Source: F0422 sp003992255 (GTDB lineage: Bacteria > Bacillota > Negativicutes > Veillonellales > Veillonellaceae). Taken from it: 64,000 nt of DNA. The notes under the pieces are model-generated. The model was not told the origin of the DNA and made no database searches. It was given only the letters and a program-made list of their open reading frames with translations. This document shows positions 23,550 to 33,214 of this stretch, in pieces. Made by a program: the position numbers and the translations under genes. The stretch covers positions 41,750 through 105,749 of the forward strand of contig NZ_RQVA01000008.1 in the NCBI RefSeq assembly GCF_003992255.1, given 5' to 3'. Position 1 is the first letter of the stretch; every line of letters starts with the position of its first letter.

Positions 23550-25574
23550 ATGGATATACAAACTGAATACAGTACAATTGAAATTACTGCTGCCGTCATC
23601 GTTATTTTGTTATTAGGCATTATATTATATTTAAATTGGCAGCTAGCTATGTTGGCTTTCATCGTAGTCGTAGGGGCCTATATGTTTGTAGGTCGTACGA
23701 TTCGTAGAGGACGACATCGTCGGAAGGCGCAATTTGATAGAATGGCAAAGGGGATCACCCAAGCATCGACCTTTGCATTGCAAAATTTACCAGTAGGTAT
23801 CGTCATTATTGATGAAAATAATGTGATTTGTTGGAGCAATAGTGTATTCAAAGATTGGCTGCCTAATGATTCCAATAAAACTATGAAATTAAGTGGATTT
23901 ATTCCTACCCTGCGAATTGATAAGTATTGGGGTAAATCTGGATTCTTTCATGAGGAGATTGATGGTAAATATTACCGCGTTCTCTATAAAACCTTGGAAG
24001 CTCCTAAGTCTAGGTATTCCGACGTAGATAGTGATGAACTAGAATCTTACATGGCTTTTTATTTCGATGATATTTCAGATATTGAAAGAGAAAAGAACAA
24101 CGCTATGGCTATGGTGCCAGCTCTTGGGTTTATCACTATGGATAATATTGAAGATTTGCGGACAGGTCTCAGCGATATCGAATATACCCAATTGTGGTCA
24201 GATATGAATCGATTGATTGTGACGGAAATAGATCAGCACGATGGATTTATTCGCAACGCTACAGAAGATACGTATTCTTTCAGTATTAGTAAAGCAGAAA
24301 TGCTGAAAATGATGGAGAAAAGGTTTAATCTGTTAGATAAAATACGGGCTTTAACAACATCAAAGCACATTCCGCCGACTATTAGTATGGGCATTGCTTT
24401 GACTACGGATTCTGTGAAAGTACAAGGGGAAAAGGCAAAGGCTGCCTTGGAAATTGCACTGGGCCGTGGTGGTGACCAAGTGTGTGTGTACCACGGGGAA
24501 GAGGTAAAATTCTTTGGTGGTAAAACATCGGGGAATGAAAAAAATACTCGTGTACGTGCTCGGGTGGTGTCTCATGCGCTGCATGAGATTATGCTGGATT
24601 CTGACCGTGTTCTTGTGATGGGGCATGATCGAGAAGATTACGATAGTATTGGCGCTTCTGTAGGGGTAGCAGCTATGGCGAGAGCTTTGCATAAACCTGT
24701 ACATATTGCGTTGAGTCCAAACTCGACGGCAGTTCGTAAATTAGTGGAAGTTCTCGTAGATCATCCAGACTTTAAAGGCTTAATTATTGATGGAGAAGAA
24801 GCGGAGCAATTTGTGACAGATAATACGGTTGTGATTGTTACCGATGTACATAGATCTGAAATGGTAGCGGCTCCAGCGGCTTTGAAAAAGTCAACACGTC
24901 GTGTTGTCATCGATCATCATAGACGGGGGTCTGACTTCATTGCCTCTCCATTACTTACGTATTTAGAACCATCTACGTCATCCACCAGTGAGTTGGTGAC
25001 AGAATTGATTCAATATTTCCCTGACCATGTGACGCTCAAGAATATTGAGGCCAGTGGCTTATATGCTGGTATTGTGGTGGATACGAAGAATTTTGTGGTC
25101 CAAACAGGAGCGCGTACCTTTGAAGCGGCCTCTTTCTTGCGAAGATCGGGCGCCGATGTATCGTTGGTTCGACATTTGTTTATGGACAGTTTTGAAGGTA
25201 TGCGTATGCGCTCAGCTATGTTGGCATCTGCAGAAGAGGTTGCGAATATGGCTTTCACAGAAGCACCGGAAAACGCACAAAATGCTACTGTGATTGCGGC
25301 ACAAACAGGGGATAAATTGATTACCTTGGAAGGCATAGAAGCTAGTTTTGTATTCTATGTACTGCCTGATGGTGGCATTGGTGTGAGCGCTAGGTCGCAA
25401 GGGAAAGTCAATGTGCAAGTAATTATGGAAGCTGTCGGTGGCGGAGGTCATCGCACTGTGGCGGGAGCTCAGATTTATAATAAATCTCTGAAAGAAGCCC
25501 GCCGTTGGGTGACTGATGTAGCCGTTTCTTATATGACAGAATTACAACGTGAATCTGAGGAGGAATTAGAATGA
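23550..25574 (+). CDS. gdpP: cyclic-di-AMP phosphodiesterase GdpP
   Basis: 674 residues, family-typical. Two N-terminal membrane segments (about 10-50) come first, then a PAS-like domain (QNLPVGIVIIDENNVICWSN), a degenerate GGDEF domain (about 175-300; the signature is not GGDEF), then DHH (VMGHDREDYDSIGASVGVA, VIDHHRRGSDF) and DHHA1 (VGGGGHRTVAGAQI) domains. It hydrolyses c-di-AMP to pApA and so controls potassium and osmotic signalling and wall homeostasis. AAGGAGG precedes the ATG. The stop overlaps the rplI start (ATGA), so the two are coupled. Confidence 0.93.
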   Translation: MDIQTEYSTIEITAAVIVILLLGIILYLNWQLAMLAFIVVVGAYMFVGRTIRRGRHRRKAQFDRMAKGITQASTFALQNLPVGIVIIDENNVICWSNSVFKDWLPNDSNKTMKLSGFIPTLRIDKYWGKSGFFHEEIDGKYYRVLYKTLEAPKSRYSDVDSDELESYMAFYFDDISDIEREKNNAMAMVPALGFITMDNIEDLRTGLSDIEYTQLWSDMNRLIVTEIDQHDGFIRNATEDTYSFSISKAEMLKMMEKRFNLLDKIRALTTSKHIPPTISMGIALTTDSVKVQGEKAKAALEIALGRGGDQVCVYHGEEVKFFGGKTSGNEKNTRVRARVVSHALHEIMLDSDRVLVMGHDREDYDSIGASVGVAAMARALHKPVHIALSPNSTAVRKLVEVLVDHPDFKGLIIDGEEAEQFVTDNTVVIVTDVHRSEMVAAPAALKKSTRRVVIDHHRRGSDFIASPLLTYLEPSTSSTSELVTELIQYFPDHVTLKNIEASGLYAGIVVDTKNFVVQTGARTFEAASFLRRSGADVSLVRHLFMDSFEGMRMRSAMLASAEEVANMAFTEAPENAQNATVIAAQTGDKLITLEGIEASFVFYVLPDGGIGVSARSQGKVNVQVIMEAVGGGGHRTVAGAQIYNKSLKEARRWVTDVAVSYMTELQRESEEELE

Positions 25575-26017
25575 AAGTAATTTTATTAGAAGATGTAAAA
25601 AAAGTTGGTAAAAAGGGCGAAATCGTAGAAGTATCTGAAGCATACGGTCGTAATGTATTAATTAAAAAAGGTGTAGGTCTAGAAGGAACTCCACAAAATT
25701 TAAATAATGCAAAACAAAAATTAGGTGCTCAAGCGCACAAAAAACAAGTGGACTCTGATGAAGCTACTGTATTGGCTAGTCAATTGTCTAAAGTGTCTGT
25801 TACTGTTCCAGTGAAAATGGGTGATGGTGGTCGCGTATTTGGCTCTGTGACAGGTAAAGACATTTCTGATGCATTACAAGCACAAGTGAAAGTTGATGTA
25901 GATAAAAAGAAAATCGACTTAAAAGAGCCAATCAAAACATTGGGTACTCATGAAGTATTGATTCGCGTGCATCCAGAAATTACAGCTACCATTACTGTAG
26001 AAGTAGTAGCAGGGTAA
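25571..26017 (+). CDS. rplI: 50S ribosomal protein L9
   Basis: 148 residues. MKVILLEDVKKVGKKGEIVE followed by VSEAYGRNVLIKKGVG is the L9 N-terminal RNA-binding domain; the linker helix and C-terminal domain (VFGSVTGKDISDAL) follow. The ATG overlaps the gdpP stop by 4 nt and GAGGAGG lies just upstream. A terminator follows within 5 nt, ending this transcript before dnaB. Confidence 0.97.
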   Translation: MKVILLEDVKKVGKKGEIVEVSEAYGRNVLIKKGVGLEGTPQNLNNAKQKLGAQAHKKQVDSDEATVLASQLSKVSVTVPVKMGDGGRVFGSVTGKDISDALQAQVKVDVDKKKIDLKEPIKTLGTHEVLIRVHPEITATITVEVVAG

Positions 26018-26020
26018 TCG

Positions 26021-26046
26021 AAAGAGGGGCTGAGGCCCCTCTTTTC
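26021..26046 (+). terminator. rplI terminator
   Basis: AAAGAGGGGC TGAG GCCCCTCTTTT: 9-10 bp GC-rich stem, tetraloop and T-run. Confidence 0.9.
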
Positions 26047-26063
26047 TATGATAGGAGACAAGT

Positions 26064-27416
26064 ATGGAAGGACGAATACCACCCCATAGCGTGGAAGCAG
26101 AGCGGGCTGTCTTAGGGGCGATTCTGCTCAATGAGGATGCCTTTGATACGGTGAGTTCTCTCGTGAAAGCTGAGGACTTTTACCGTGATAATCACAGGGT
26201 TATTTACGAAGCACTAGTGACGATAGTCAATAAAAATCGCAGGGCCGATCATATTTTATTAGCAGAAGAATTACGACGATTGCAAAAGTTGGATGCCGTG
26301 GGTGGCATTATTTATATCACGTCTTTAACGGCAGATATGTTAGATGTATATAATGTGGAAGAGCATGCGCGTATTATCAGTGAAAAAGCACAATTGCGTC
26401 GCCTCATTCATGTAGCTAATTCTCTAGAAGCTATGGCTTATCGGGAAGAAGAAGAGACCGAAGATATCGTGAATAAAGCGGAACAGCTAGTGTTAGATAT
26501 CAGTGGTGCAACGAGAAGCGAATCTTCCTTTTCTGCCATGAAAGATGTTGTGTATGAGACGGTGAGTCGCATTAGCGAACTGCAACAACATAAAGGAATT
26601 TTGACAGGGGTTTCTACAGGATTTCGGGATTTGGATACCCTTACGAGCGGCTTACAAAAGTCAGATCTGATCTTGGTGGCAGCCCGTCCATCCATGGGGA
26701 AAACAGCATTTACTTTGAATATTGCTCAAAATGTAGCCATGCGCTCTAAAAAGAATGTAGCCTTTTTCTCCTTGGAGATGTCTAAGAGCCAGCTAGTGGC
26801 CCGTGTATTAGCTTCGGTAGCAGGCGTTGATTCTGGCCGGATTCGCAATGGTCAATTGAGCCAAGAAGATTGGGGCAAGGTGGTATCCGTATTGAATGAT
26901 TTGTCAGAAGCGCCTTTGTATATTGATGACACATCAGGACTGACTCCACAGCTCATGAAGAAAAAGCTGCGTCGACTTATTCAAGAACACGGTGAACTAG
27001 GCTTGGTGGTTGTAGACTACATTCAGTTGATGGAAAATGGTGGTAAAAAACTGGCTGACAATCGCCAACAAGAGGTATCTGCTATTTCTCGTCAATTGAA
27101 AATTATGGCCAGAGAATTTAATGTACCGCTCATTGCACTTTCACAGTTGAGCCGTGGTGTTGAAAGCCGTGCAGACAAAACGCCGATGTTAAGTGACTTG
27201 CGTGAGTCTGGTTCATTGGAGCAGGATGCGGATATTGTAGCGTTTTTAAATCGTGAAAACTATCAAGATACAGAAGATACTAGTAGCGGCGTAGAAACAC
27301 AAGTTATCATCCGTAAGCATCGTAATGGTGAATTAGGTGTGGTACGCCTATGGTTTGAAGGTTCTTATACAAGATTCCGGGACTTAGCGTATCGAGAAGA
27401 TGATCCTGGTATGTAA
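26064..27416 (+). CDS. dnaB: replicative DNA helicase DnaB
   Basis: 450 residues. The N-terminal helical domain begins IPPHSVEAERAVLGAILLN. The RecA-like domain has AARPSMGKTAFTLNIA (Walker A), VVDYIQLM (Walker B) and SQLSRGVESR...PMLSDLRESGSLEQDAD, the DnaB signature. It forms the hexameric helicase at replication forks. AGGAGA lies before the ATG. Order after rplI is the common Firmicute arrangement. It ends at the hairpin at 27442. Confidence 0.97.
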   Translation: MEGRIPPHSVEAERAVLGAILLNEDAFDTVSSLVKAEDFYRDNHRVIYEALVTIVNKNRRADHILLAEELRRLQKLDAVGGIIYITSLTADMLDVYNVEEHARIISEKAQLRRLIHVANSLEAMAYREEEETEDIVNKAEQLVLDISGATRSESSFSAMKDVVYETVSRISELQQHKGILTGVSTGFRDLDTLTSGLQKSDLILVAARPSMGKTAFTLNIAQNVAMRSKKNVAFFSLEMSKSQLVARVLASVAGVDSGRIRNGQLSQEDWGKVVSVLNDLSEAPLYIDDTSGLTPQLMKKKLRRLIQEHGELGLVVVDYIQLMENGGKKLADNRQQEVSAISRQLKIMAREFNVPLIALSQLSRGVESRADKTPMLSDLRESGSLEQDADIVAFLNRENYQDTEDTSSGVETQVIIRKHRNGELGVVRLWFEGSYTRFRDLAYREDDPGM

Positions 27417-27441
27417 TCAACAACTGAATAATGCTATATAC

Positions 27442-27492
27442 AAGACTATCTTTTTTAGGTGTAAGTGGCATCTATATGAAGATAGTCTTTTT
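27442..27492 (+). terminator. dnaB terminator
   Basis: AAGACTATC and GATAGTCTT stem around a 30-nt loop followed by TTTC. Confidence 0.7.
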
Positions 27493-27588
27493 CTATCTTG
27501 AATCTAGCCAAAATCTTAGAGGATACAGTATACTATATTTGAAAGTGTGTCTATGAGAACACATATCGTTATAATAGTGGGGTGCATT

Positions 27589-28683
27589 ATGAAACAGAAT
27601 TGGAAACGTTTAGTGTGTGTAAGTGCGTTGTCCTTGGGGGTTTTGGCGGGTGGAATGTCAAATGTGGAGGCGCATGCGTTGTTAGAGTCTATTGGTAAAA
27701 GTATTCTAGGCGGTATAGCTGAGCATCATCAGTTAAATGAACTAGACAATACGGATGCAGGGCAAGCGGCAATGCTTAAACAACGAAAAGATCGAACTGG
27801 AGTTTATAATAACTATGCCTATCAAATGCGTGCCAAACGAATTGTAGATGAGCTTACTAAATCTAAACTAGTAAAAAGAAGCTATGAAGTATACGTTAAT
27901 CCCGAAGAAGAGTTTAACGCATCCATGGCATTAGGTCGTGTTATGACTATCAATAAAGGAACTATGGATATGCTAGATGATGATGCGTTGGCAGCGGTTA
28001 TTGGACATGAACTTGGTCACGGTGAACATAAGGATTCTGTGAATGGTGCCAAAAAGAGTGCTGTATTATCAACGGCTTTATCAGCTGCTACCTATAAATC
28101 AGGTGACATGGGACTAGTGGCAGCTGGTGTTGCTGAAAACTATTTGGAAAATCAAATCTTTAGCGTTTCTCAAGAGAAAAAAGCAGATGAGTTTGGATTT
28201 GAATTGCTAGCTGATTCTTCTTTCAATGTAGGCGGTGCAGCGGTAGCCATGGAAGTGATTAAAAATAAATATGGTGAATTGTATACAGATGGAATTACAC
28301 AAGTGATTGCACCAAATAATCACCCTAAAACGTCACAGCGTATACTAGATAACTTAAAACGCTTAGAAGAATTTTCTGGTAAGCATGTAAAAGTAGATAA
28401 AAATATTGTGTTCATCAATGGCAAGTCTGTCTATGAAGGTACGCAAAGTGGTAAATATACACCTACTATGAGGGCTTATTTAGTAGCCGGCAAGCTAGCA
28501 CGGTTGTACCATGATAATGCAATTGGTGGCGCCCGTGTAGATGGAACGACAGTGGCCATTGGTAGTACGAATATTGTAACGATGCCAAATTATGATGCAG
28601 CTTTTGAAATCGCAAAAAACATGAATGCTGCTATTAGCGATGAATCTGGATCAAAAAAAGATAACAAAAAAGGAAAAAAATAG
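27589..28683 (+). CDS. secreted M48-family metalloprotease
   Basis: About 364 residues from ATG 27589. A signal peptide (KRLVCVSALSLGVLAGG... cleavage near VEAHA) precedes the catalytic domain with AVIGHELGHGEH, the HExxH zinc site, and KKADEFGFELLADS, holding the third ligand glutamate. LANDNHPKTS-like NNHPKTSQRI is typical of the TPR-less M48 BepA/LoiP group. It probably acts in the periplasm on misfolded envelope proteins. The frame is open 14 codons upstream, but those would disrupt the signal peptide. The tail is lysine-rich (KKDNKKGKK). Confidence 0.85.
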   Translation: MKQNWKRLVCVSALSLGVLAGGMSNVEAHALLESIGKSILGGIAEHHQLNELDNTDAGQAAMLKQRKDRTGVYNNYAYQMRAKRIVDELTKSKLVKRSYEVYVNPEEEFNASMALGRVMTINKGTMDMLDDDALAAVIGHELGHGEHKDSVNGAKKSAVLSTALSAATYKSGDMGLVAAGVAENYLENQIFSVSQEKKADEFGFELLADSSFNVGGAAVAMEVIKNKYGELYTDGITQVIAPNNHPKTSQRILDNLKRLEEFSGKHVKVDKNIVFINGKSVYEGTQSGKYTPTMRAYLVAGKLARLYHDNAIGGARVDGTTVAIGSTNIVTMPNYDAAFEIAKNMNAAISDESGSKKDNKKGKK

Positions 28684-29090
28684 AACAAGAAATAGAAAAA
28701 ACTTTCATATGTAATCATTCTTGATAGGTGTTGTTATAGAAAGACATCGATATAGAAGAACGAAAAACTTAGATTTCTATTTATATTCTTCGATGTGCAT
28801 GAAAAATTACATGAGGATATGATGAAGAATATGAGTAATGTATAACTAAAAGTAATAATTAATTAAAGGCTTAAGAATACTACTTTTCATATCAACGTGT
28901 GATAAATATAACATAAATTGGGTGTAACTATGCATATATGATAAGGGAAAAATAGCGATAACTACGCGTTTTCTATTCCATGTGGTGTACATGTGTGCTA
29001 TAATTTAAGTATCAAGAGTCGTGACAATCTGTTGAGGAGTATTCGTAGATGTCACAAGTATTTTTATGGTTAGGGAAAGAGGTTTTAAAG
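28684..29090 (+). other. AT-rich intergenic region with the ldh promoter
   Basis: No gene is seen in about 360 bp. TGCTATAAT (28996-29004) is a consensus extended -10, with TTCCAT 17 bp upstream. A second possible ATG (29049) with its own GAGGAG lies in frame with the dehydrogenase. Confidence 0.55.
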
Positions 29091-30212
29091 ATGGGAAATT
29101 TTGTTTACATTCAAGAAGAAAAACTTAATGCATTCTGTCAAGACGCATTCGAAGGATTTGGTTTCAGTCCTGAAGAAGCTAGTATCATCAAAGACGTATT
29201 GATGATGTCCGACATGTATGGCATCCAATCTCATGGTATGCAACGTGTAGTTCGTTACCACAAAGGTATCGAAAAAGGTCTTATCGACATTAAGGCAAAA
29301 CCAGAAGTTGTTTTCGAAACTCCAGTATCTGCAGTTATCGAAGGCCATGATGCAATGGGTCAATTAGTTGGTCACTATGCAATGGAATTAGCAATTAAAA
29401 AAGCTAAAGAAACTGGTGTTGGTATCGTATCTGCTCGTAACTCTAACCACTACGGTATCGCTGGTTACTATGCTAACCTTGCATTAAAAGAAGGCTTAAT
29501 CGGCTTCTCTTGCACAAACTCCGAAGCGATCATGGTTCCTACATTTGCTCGTAAAGCAATGCTTGGTTCTAACCCAATCGCATTTACAATGCCAGCTGAA
29601 CCATTCAACTTCTTCTTCGATGCTTCTACAACAGTAGTAACTCGTGGTAAATTAGAAATGTACAACAAATTAGGTAAAGAATTACCTAACGGTTGGGCAT
29701 TGAACAAAGATGGTAAAGCATCTCAAAATGCTGGCGAAGTATTGGGTAACATCTCCGATCACGTTGGTGGCGGTATCATGCCTCTAGGTGGTAACACTGA
29801 ACAATTAGGTTCCCACAAAGGTTATGGTTACGGTATGCTTTGCGAAATCTTCGCATCTATCTTCTCTCAAGGTGGTACATCCAATAAATGTATGACTGGT
29901 GGCCGTTCCAATATCTGTCATGGTTTCATGGCTATCAATCCAGCTATCTTCGGTAACCCAGAAGACGTTAAAAAACACTTCTCCACATTCTTACAAGAAC
30001 TTCGTGAAGCTCCTAAAGCTGAAGGCGCTGACCGCATCTACACTCATGGTGAAAAAGAAGCAGAAGCTATCGAAGTTTGTCGTAAAGAAGGCGTGCCAGT
30101 TATCGACAAAACTGTGGCTGAATTGTTCGACGTATGTCACTTGTTAAAATTGGATCCTAAAAAATACTTCGGCGACTATGAGCCACCTAAAGCAGTAGCA
30201 TCCAACTACTAA
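29091..30212 (+). CDS. Ldh2/MdhA-type malate/L-lactate dehydrogenase family oxidoreductase
   Basis: 373 residues from ATG 29091; an in-frame ATG at 29049 (GAGGAG 9 nt before) would add 14 residues. Family signatures: DVLMMSDMYGIQSHGMQRV, ARNSNHYGIAGYYANLAL with the catalytic histidine, and SHKGYGYGMLCEIFASIF. These NAD(P)-dependent enzymes oxidise L-lactate, malate or related 2-hydroxyacids. Biased codon choice (GGT, AAA, GTA, TTA) suggests high expression. With the lactate permease immediately downstream it forms a lactate uptake/oxidation unit, the core of Veillonella energy metabolism. Substrate choice between malate and lactate is unresolved. Confidence 0.88.
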   Translation: MGNFVYIQEEKLNAFCQDAFEGFGFSPEEASIIKDVLMMSDMYGIQSHGMQRVVRYHKGIEKGLIDIKAKPEVVFETPVSAVIEGHDAMGQLVGHYAMELAIKKAKETGVGIVSARNSNHYGIAGYYANLALKEGLIGFSCTNSEAIMVPTFARKAMLGSNPIAFTMPAEPFNFFFDASTTVVTRGKLEMYNKLGKELPNGWALNKDGKASQNAGEVLGNISDHVGGGIMPLGGNTEQLGSHKGYGYGMLCEIFASIFSQGGTSNKCMTGGRSNICHGFMAINPAIFGNPEDVKKHFSTFLQELREAPKAEGADRIYTHGEKEAEAIEVCRKEGVPVIDKTVAELFDVCHLLKLDPKKYFGDYEPPKAVASNY

Positions 30213-30327
30213 TCCGTAGTGTACGTACTGACAATTTAAAAATCTTTATCGATGCAGAATCAGTAGTTTTGTATCCCTAAGGAATACTTCTTAGAGACTG
30301 GTAACAGTCAATATCTTAGAACATATG

Positions 30328-30360
30328 AGAGAGGGAATCTGTGGATTTCCTCTCTATTTG
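30328..30360 (+). terminator. intercistronic hairpin between dehydrogenase and lactate permease
   Basis: AGAGAGGGAATC TGTG GATTTCCTCTCT: 12 bp with one G-T pair, followed by ATTTGTTT. It may be a partial terminator or mRNA stabiliser. Confidence 0.65.
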
Positions 30361-30428
30361 TTTATATCACTCTGTGTGTATGCTAGAGATGAATTTAAGT
30401 GATTCACAAAAAGAAAGGGATTGTTAAT

Positions 30429-32060
30429 ATGGATATATTTTTAGCAGTCTTGCCGATTCTATGGCTTATCGTAGCATTGGCAATATTAAAAATGCCGGCA
30501 TGGAAAGCATGTTTGGCAGCAGCAATTGGTACATATATTTTAGCCGTATTCTATTATGGAGAAAATGCATATATTATGTATACTGGAGCTATGGAAGGTG
30601 TAGCTCTTGCAGTATGGCCAATTCTTTTGGTTATTACAGCAGCGATTTTTACATACCAATTAGTAGTTCATACAAAAGCCATGGACACAATTAAAATTAT
30701 GTTGTCTTCCGTAACTAGTGATATGCGTATTTTAGCATTATTATTAGCTTGGGGCTTTGGTAACTTTATGGAAGGTATGGCTGGTTTTGGTACAGCCGTT
30801 GCGATTCCAGCAGCGATGATGGTGGCAGTAGGATTTGATCCTTTAAAATCTATCTTGGCTTGTTTGGTAGCGAACTCCGTTCCAACAACATTTGGTTCTA
30901 TTGCGATTCCAACAACTACATTGGCATCTTTAACTGGTTTACAACCAGCTGAATTAGGTACATTCATTGCAGCGCAATTATTCATTTTAAATGTAGTGAC
31001 TCCACTCTTTATTGTTGGTATTATTGCTGGTGGCGTGAAAGCAATTAAGGGCGTATTTATTCAAACTATTATAGCGGGTTTTGCATTAGCCATTCCTGAG
31101 TTATTAATTAATATGTATGCAGGTGGTCCAGAACTTGCTGTTATGGGTTCCTCTATTGTTATCATGGCTGTTATTATAGCTATTGCAAAAATTATGCCTG
31201 TAAACGACCCAGAATATAAAGTTGATATGGGAGCAAAAAAAGTATCTGCTAAAGAAGGCCTAATTGCAGCATCCCCATTTATTTTAATCTTTATCTTGTT
31301 GATTGGTACTTCCAAATTAGTACCACCTGTATATAATGCATTGATGGTATTTAAAACATCTGTACCTATCCATGCTGGTGTAAATGCAAAACCTTACACA
31401 TTCGTATGGATTGCAACGCCTGGTATTATGATTTTCATTTCTGCTTTGATTGGTGGTTTCATTCAAAAAGCAGGTCTTGGAACTCAAAAACAAGTATTGA
31501 CAAATACCTTGAAAACTTTAAAATTGACATATGTAACAATTATTTCTGTGGTTGTTACAGCTAAATTGATGACATACTCTGGTATGACTGGCATGATTGC
31601 GAATGCTTTAGTAGCAGCAACTGGTTCTATGTATCCTGCATTTGCTCCTGTTATCGGTGCACTAGGTGCCTTCTTGACAGGTTCTGGTACAAATGCAAAC
31701 GTATTGTTTGGACCATTACAAACAGCGGCAGCTCATCAATTGACTCCAGGTCATGATACATTGGCATTATGGTTAGCAGCAACTAACTCTGGCTCTGCTG
31801 GTGTTGGTAAAATGTTCTCCCCACAAAGTATTGCCATTGCGATTGGTGCCGTAGGTCCTGCTTTGAATACATTCATCGAAGAAAATAAAATTGATGCACA
31901 AAAAGCGGATGAGTTACGTCACTCCATTGATGCAAGTTCCATCATGGTTCATGTATCTAAATACTTCTTGTTATATCTAATCGCTTTTGGTATTTTAACT
32001 TATTTTGGACAAGCTTTCTTCCCACAATTGGAAGGCATCTTAACAATGGTTAAGCACTAA
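30429..32060 (+). CDS. lctP: L-lactate permease
   Basis: 543 residues from ATG 30429 (frame open from GTG 30399), 12-14 membrane segments, LctP family (PF02652). GFGNFMEGMAGFGTAVAIPA, CLVANSVPTTFGSIAIPTTT and GALGAFLTGSGTNANVLFGP, FSPQSIAIAIGAVG are the hallmark loops. It imports lactate with protons. It sits behind the Ldh2-type dehydrogenase, separated by a 12-bp hairpin, and is followed by a strong terminator, so the two form a lactate-use unit with possible differential expression. Confidence 0.94.
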   Translation: MDIFLAVLPILWLIVALAILKMPAWKACLAAAIGTYILAVFYYGENAYIMYTGAMEGVALAVWPILLVITAAIFTYQLVVHTKAMDTIKIMLSSVTSDMRILALLLAWGFGNFMEGMAGFGTAVAIPAAMMVAVGFDPLKSILACLVANSVPTTFGSIAIPTTTLASLTGLQPAELGTFIAAQLFILNVVTPLFIVGIIAGGVKAIKGVFIQTIIAGFALAIPELLINMYAGGPELAVMGSSIVIMAVIIAIAKIMPVNDPEYKVDMGAKKVSAKEGLIAASPFILIFILLIGTSKLVPPVYNALMVFKTSVPIHAGVNAKPYTFVWIATPGIMIFISALIGGFIQKAGLGTQKQVLTNTLKTLKLTYVTIISVVVTAKLMTYSGMTGMIANALVAATGSMYPAFAPVIGALGAFLTGSGTNANVLFGPLQTAAAHQLTPGHDTLALWLAATNSGSAGVGKMFSPQSIAIAIGAVGPALNTFIEENKIDAQKADELRHSIDASSIMVHVSKYFLLYLIAFGILTYFGQAFFPQLEGILTMVKH

Positions 32061-32087
32061 TTACTATCTAGCATACAATAAACAGAC

Positions 32088-32119
32088 AAAGAGACAACAT
32101 TTCGGTGTTGTCTCTTTTT
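32088..32119 (+). terminator. lctP terminator
   Basis: AAAGAGACAACA and TGTTGTCTCTTT stem followed by TTG; the loop is TTTCGG. Confidence 0.9.
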
Positions 32120-32236
32120 GTGTTACTCTGTTGATTAGCTTATATGTCCAATGCATCTTAGAGAATACAATGGTGTATTATTAGATGCTAGATGATATAG
32201 GGCAGTGAATATAGTATCTATATGATACTGTAAAAC

Positions 32237-32317
32237 TTCATATATTGTTCATGATAATTTCATAGAAGGCTCATATTTTTTTCATGATGTATTCATAGAG
32301 AAGAGGTAAGATATAAG
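32237..32317 (+). promoter_or_regulatory. six 11-bp-phased TTCAT repeats upstream of a -10 box
   Basis: TTCAT stands at 32237, 32248, 32259, 32270 (as CTCAT), 32281 and 32292: six copies at exactly 11-bp intervals. TATAAG (32312-32317) is a plausible -10, which places the last repeat over the -35 region (32289-32294, GTATTC, no consensus). This is the geometry of OmpR/PhoB-family response-regulator sites at an activated promoter. The PepSY gene starts 80 bp downstream. Two copies with the same 11-bp phase occur at 44905. Confidence 0.75.
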
Positions 32318-32394
32318 CAAGTTAGAAACAGCTACTGTTTCTTGGTAAAAAAATTAAGATGCACGGTCTAGTATGACACGTGAAGGAGGAAACT

Positions 32395-33075
32395 ATGAAA
32401 AAAATGTTTCGTTTAGGTGCAACTGTAATGGCTTTTGGTGCTGGACTTATGATGGCAGCAGGTGTAGCAAATGCTGCGAATACAGCTGCGATGCAAAGCA
32501 TGCCAGCAGATCAAATGGCAAAAATTAGCTCTTGGAATGGTGTAGGTAGCGTAGTTCCTAGTGTATTGCCTTTAAGCGATGTAGATTATAAAGGTGTCGT
32601 AACGACTTTCAAATCCATCTATCCAGATGCACAAATTACATCTATTTCTTATGATGGAAAACATAACCCAACATACGAAGTAGAAGGCTATGCAGGCGGA
32701 CAAAAAATTGAAATGCACATCAGAGAGACTGGTGAAATTTTAGGTACAGAAGTAAAACCTATGAAACACGGTAGCAATGGTAAGCATATGAAACAACATG
32801 GCTCTATGATGTATGGTCAAGCTATGAAAGGTATGCATGGAATGTCTAAAGCATTTGATGTAAATGATATCATCATACCAGAAGTAGCAGAAACAAAAGC
32901 CCAAGAAAAAGTGGGTGGTACTTTCGAAGCGATGGATTGGTCTGTAGAAAAAGATAATGGTCGTTTAATGTATGAATTAGATATGATCGATGGCAGTGGT
33001 AAAGAAGCTGAAGTCAAAGTAGATGCAATGACTGGCGAAGTTATCAATGTAAAAATGAAAACTAGCAAATACTAA
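32395..33075 (+). CDS. exported protein with two PepSY-like domains and a Met/His-rich linker
   Basis: 226 residues from ATG 32395 (AAGGAGG 5-11 nt before). The signal peptide MKKMFRLGATVMAFGAGLMM...ANA is clear. Residues about 60-130 form a PepSY-like unit (FKSIYPDAQITSISYDGKHN, then RETGEILGTEV) and 165-226 a second (AMDWSVEKDNGRLMYELDMI, MTGEVINVKM). Between them lies a linker rich in H, M, G and K (KHMKQHGSMM, KGMHGM). PepSY proteins act in the periplasm, often as inhibitors or sensors; the linker could bind copper or another soft metal. Expression is probably controlled by a two-component system through the phased repeats upstream. Confidence 0.78.
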   Translation: MKKMFRLGATVMAFGAGLMMAAGVANAANTAAMQSMPADQMAKISSWNGVGSVVPSVLPLSDVDYKGVVTTFKSIYPDAQITSISYDGKHNPTYEVEGYAGGQKIEMHIRETGEILGTEVKPMKHGSNGKHMKQHGSMMYGQAMKGMHGMSKAFDVNDIIIPEVAETKAQEKVGGTFEAMDWSVEKDNGRLMYELDMIDGSGKEAEVKVDAMTGEVINVKMKTSKY

Positions 33076-33149
33076 TCCTAGTATTACTCTCCTTAAAACT
33101 CCCTTACTATATAAACATAAATAAAACACAAATAAAATACCCTTACTAT

Positions 33150-33194
33150 AAAACGTCACTGGTTTCGTTATGAAACTAGTGGCGTTTTGTTTTG
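33150..33194 (+). terminator. terminator after the PepSY gene
   Basis: AAAACGTCACTGGTTTC and GAAACTAGTGGCGTTTT stem (near perfect) followed by GTTTT. Confidence 0.85.
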
Positions 33195-33214
33195 ATAGAA
33201 AGTGGGGCAAAGGG

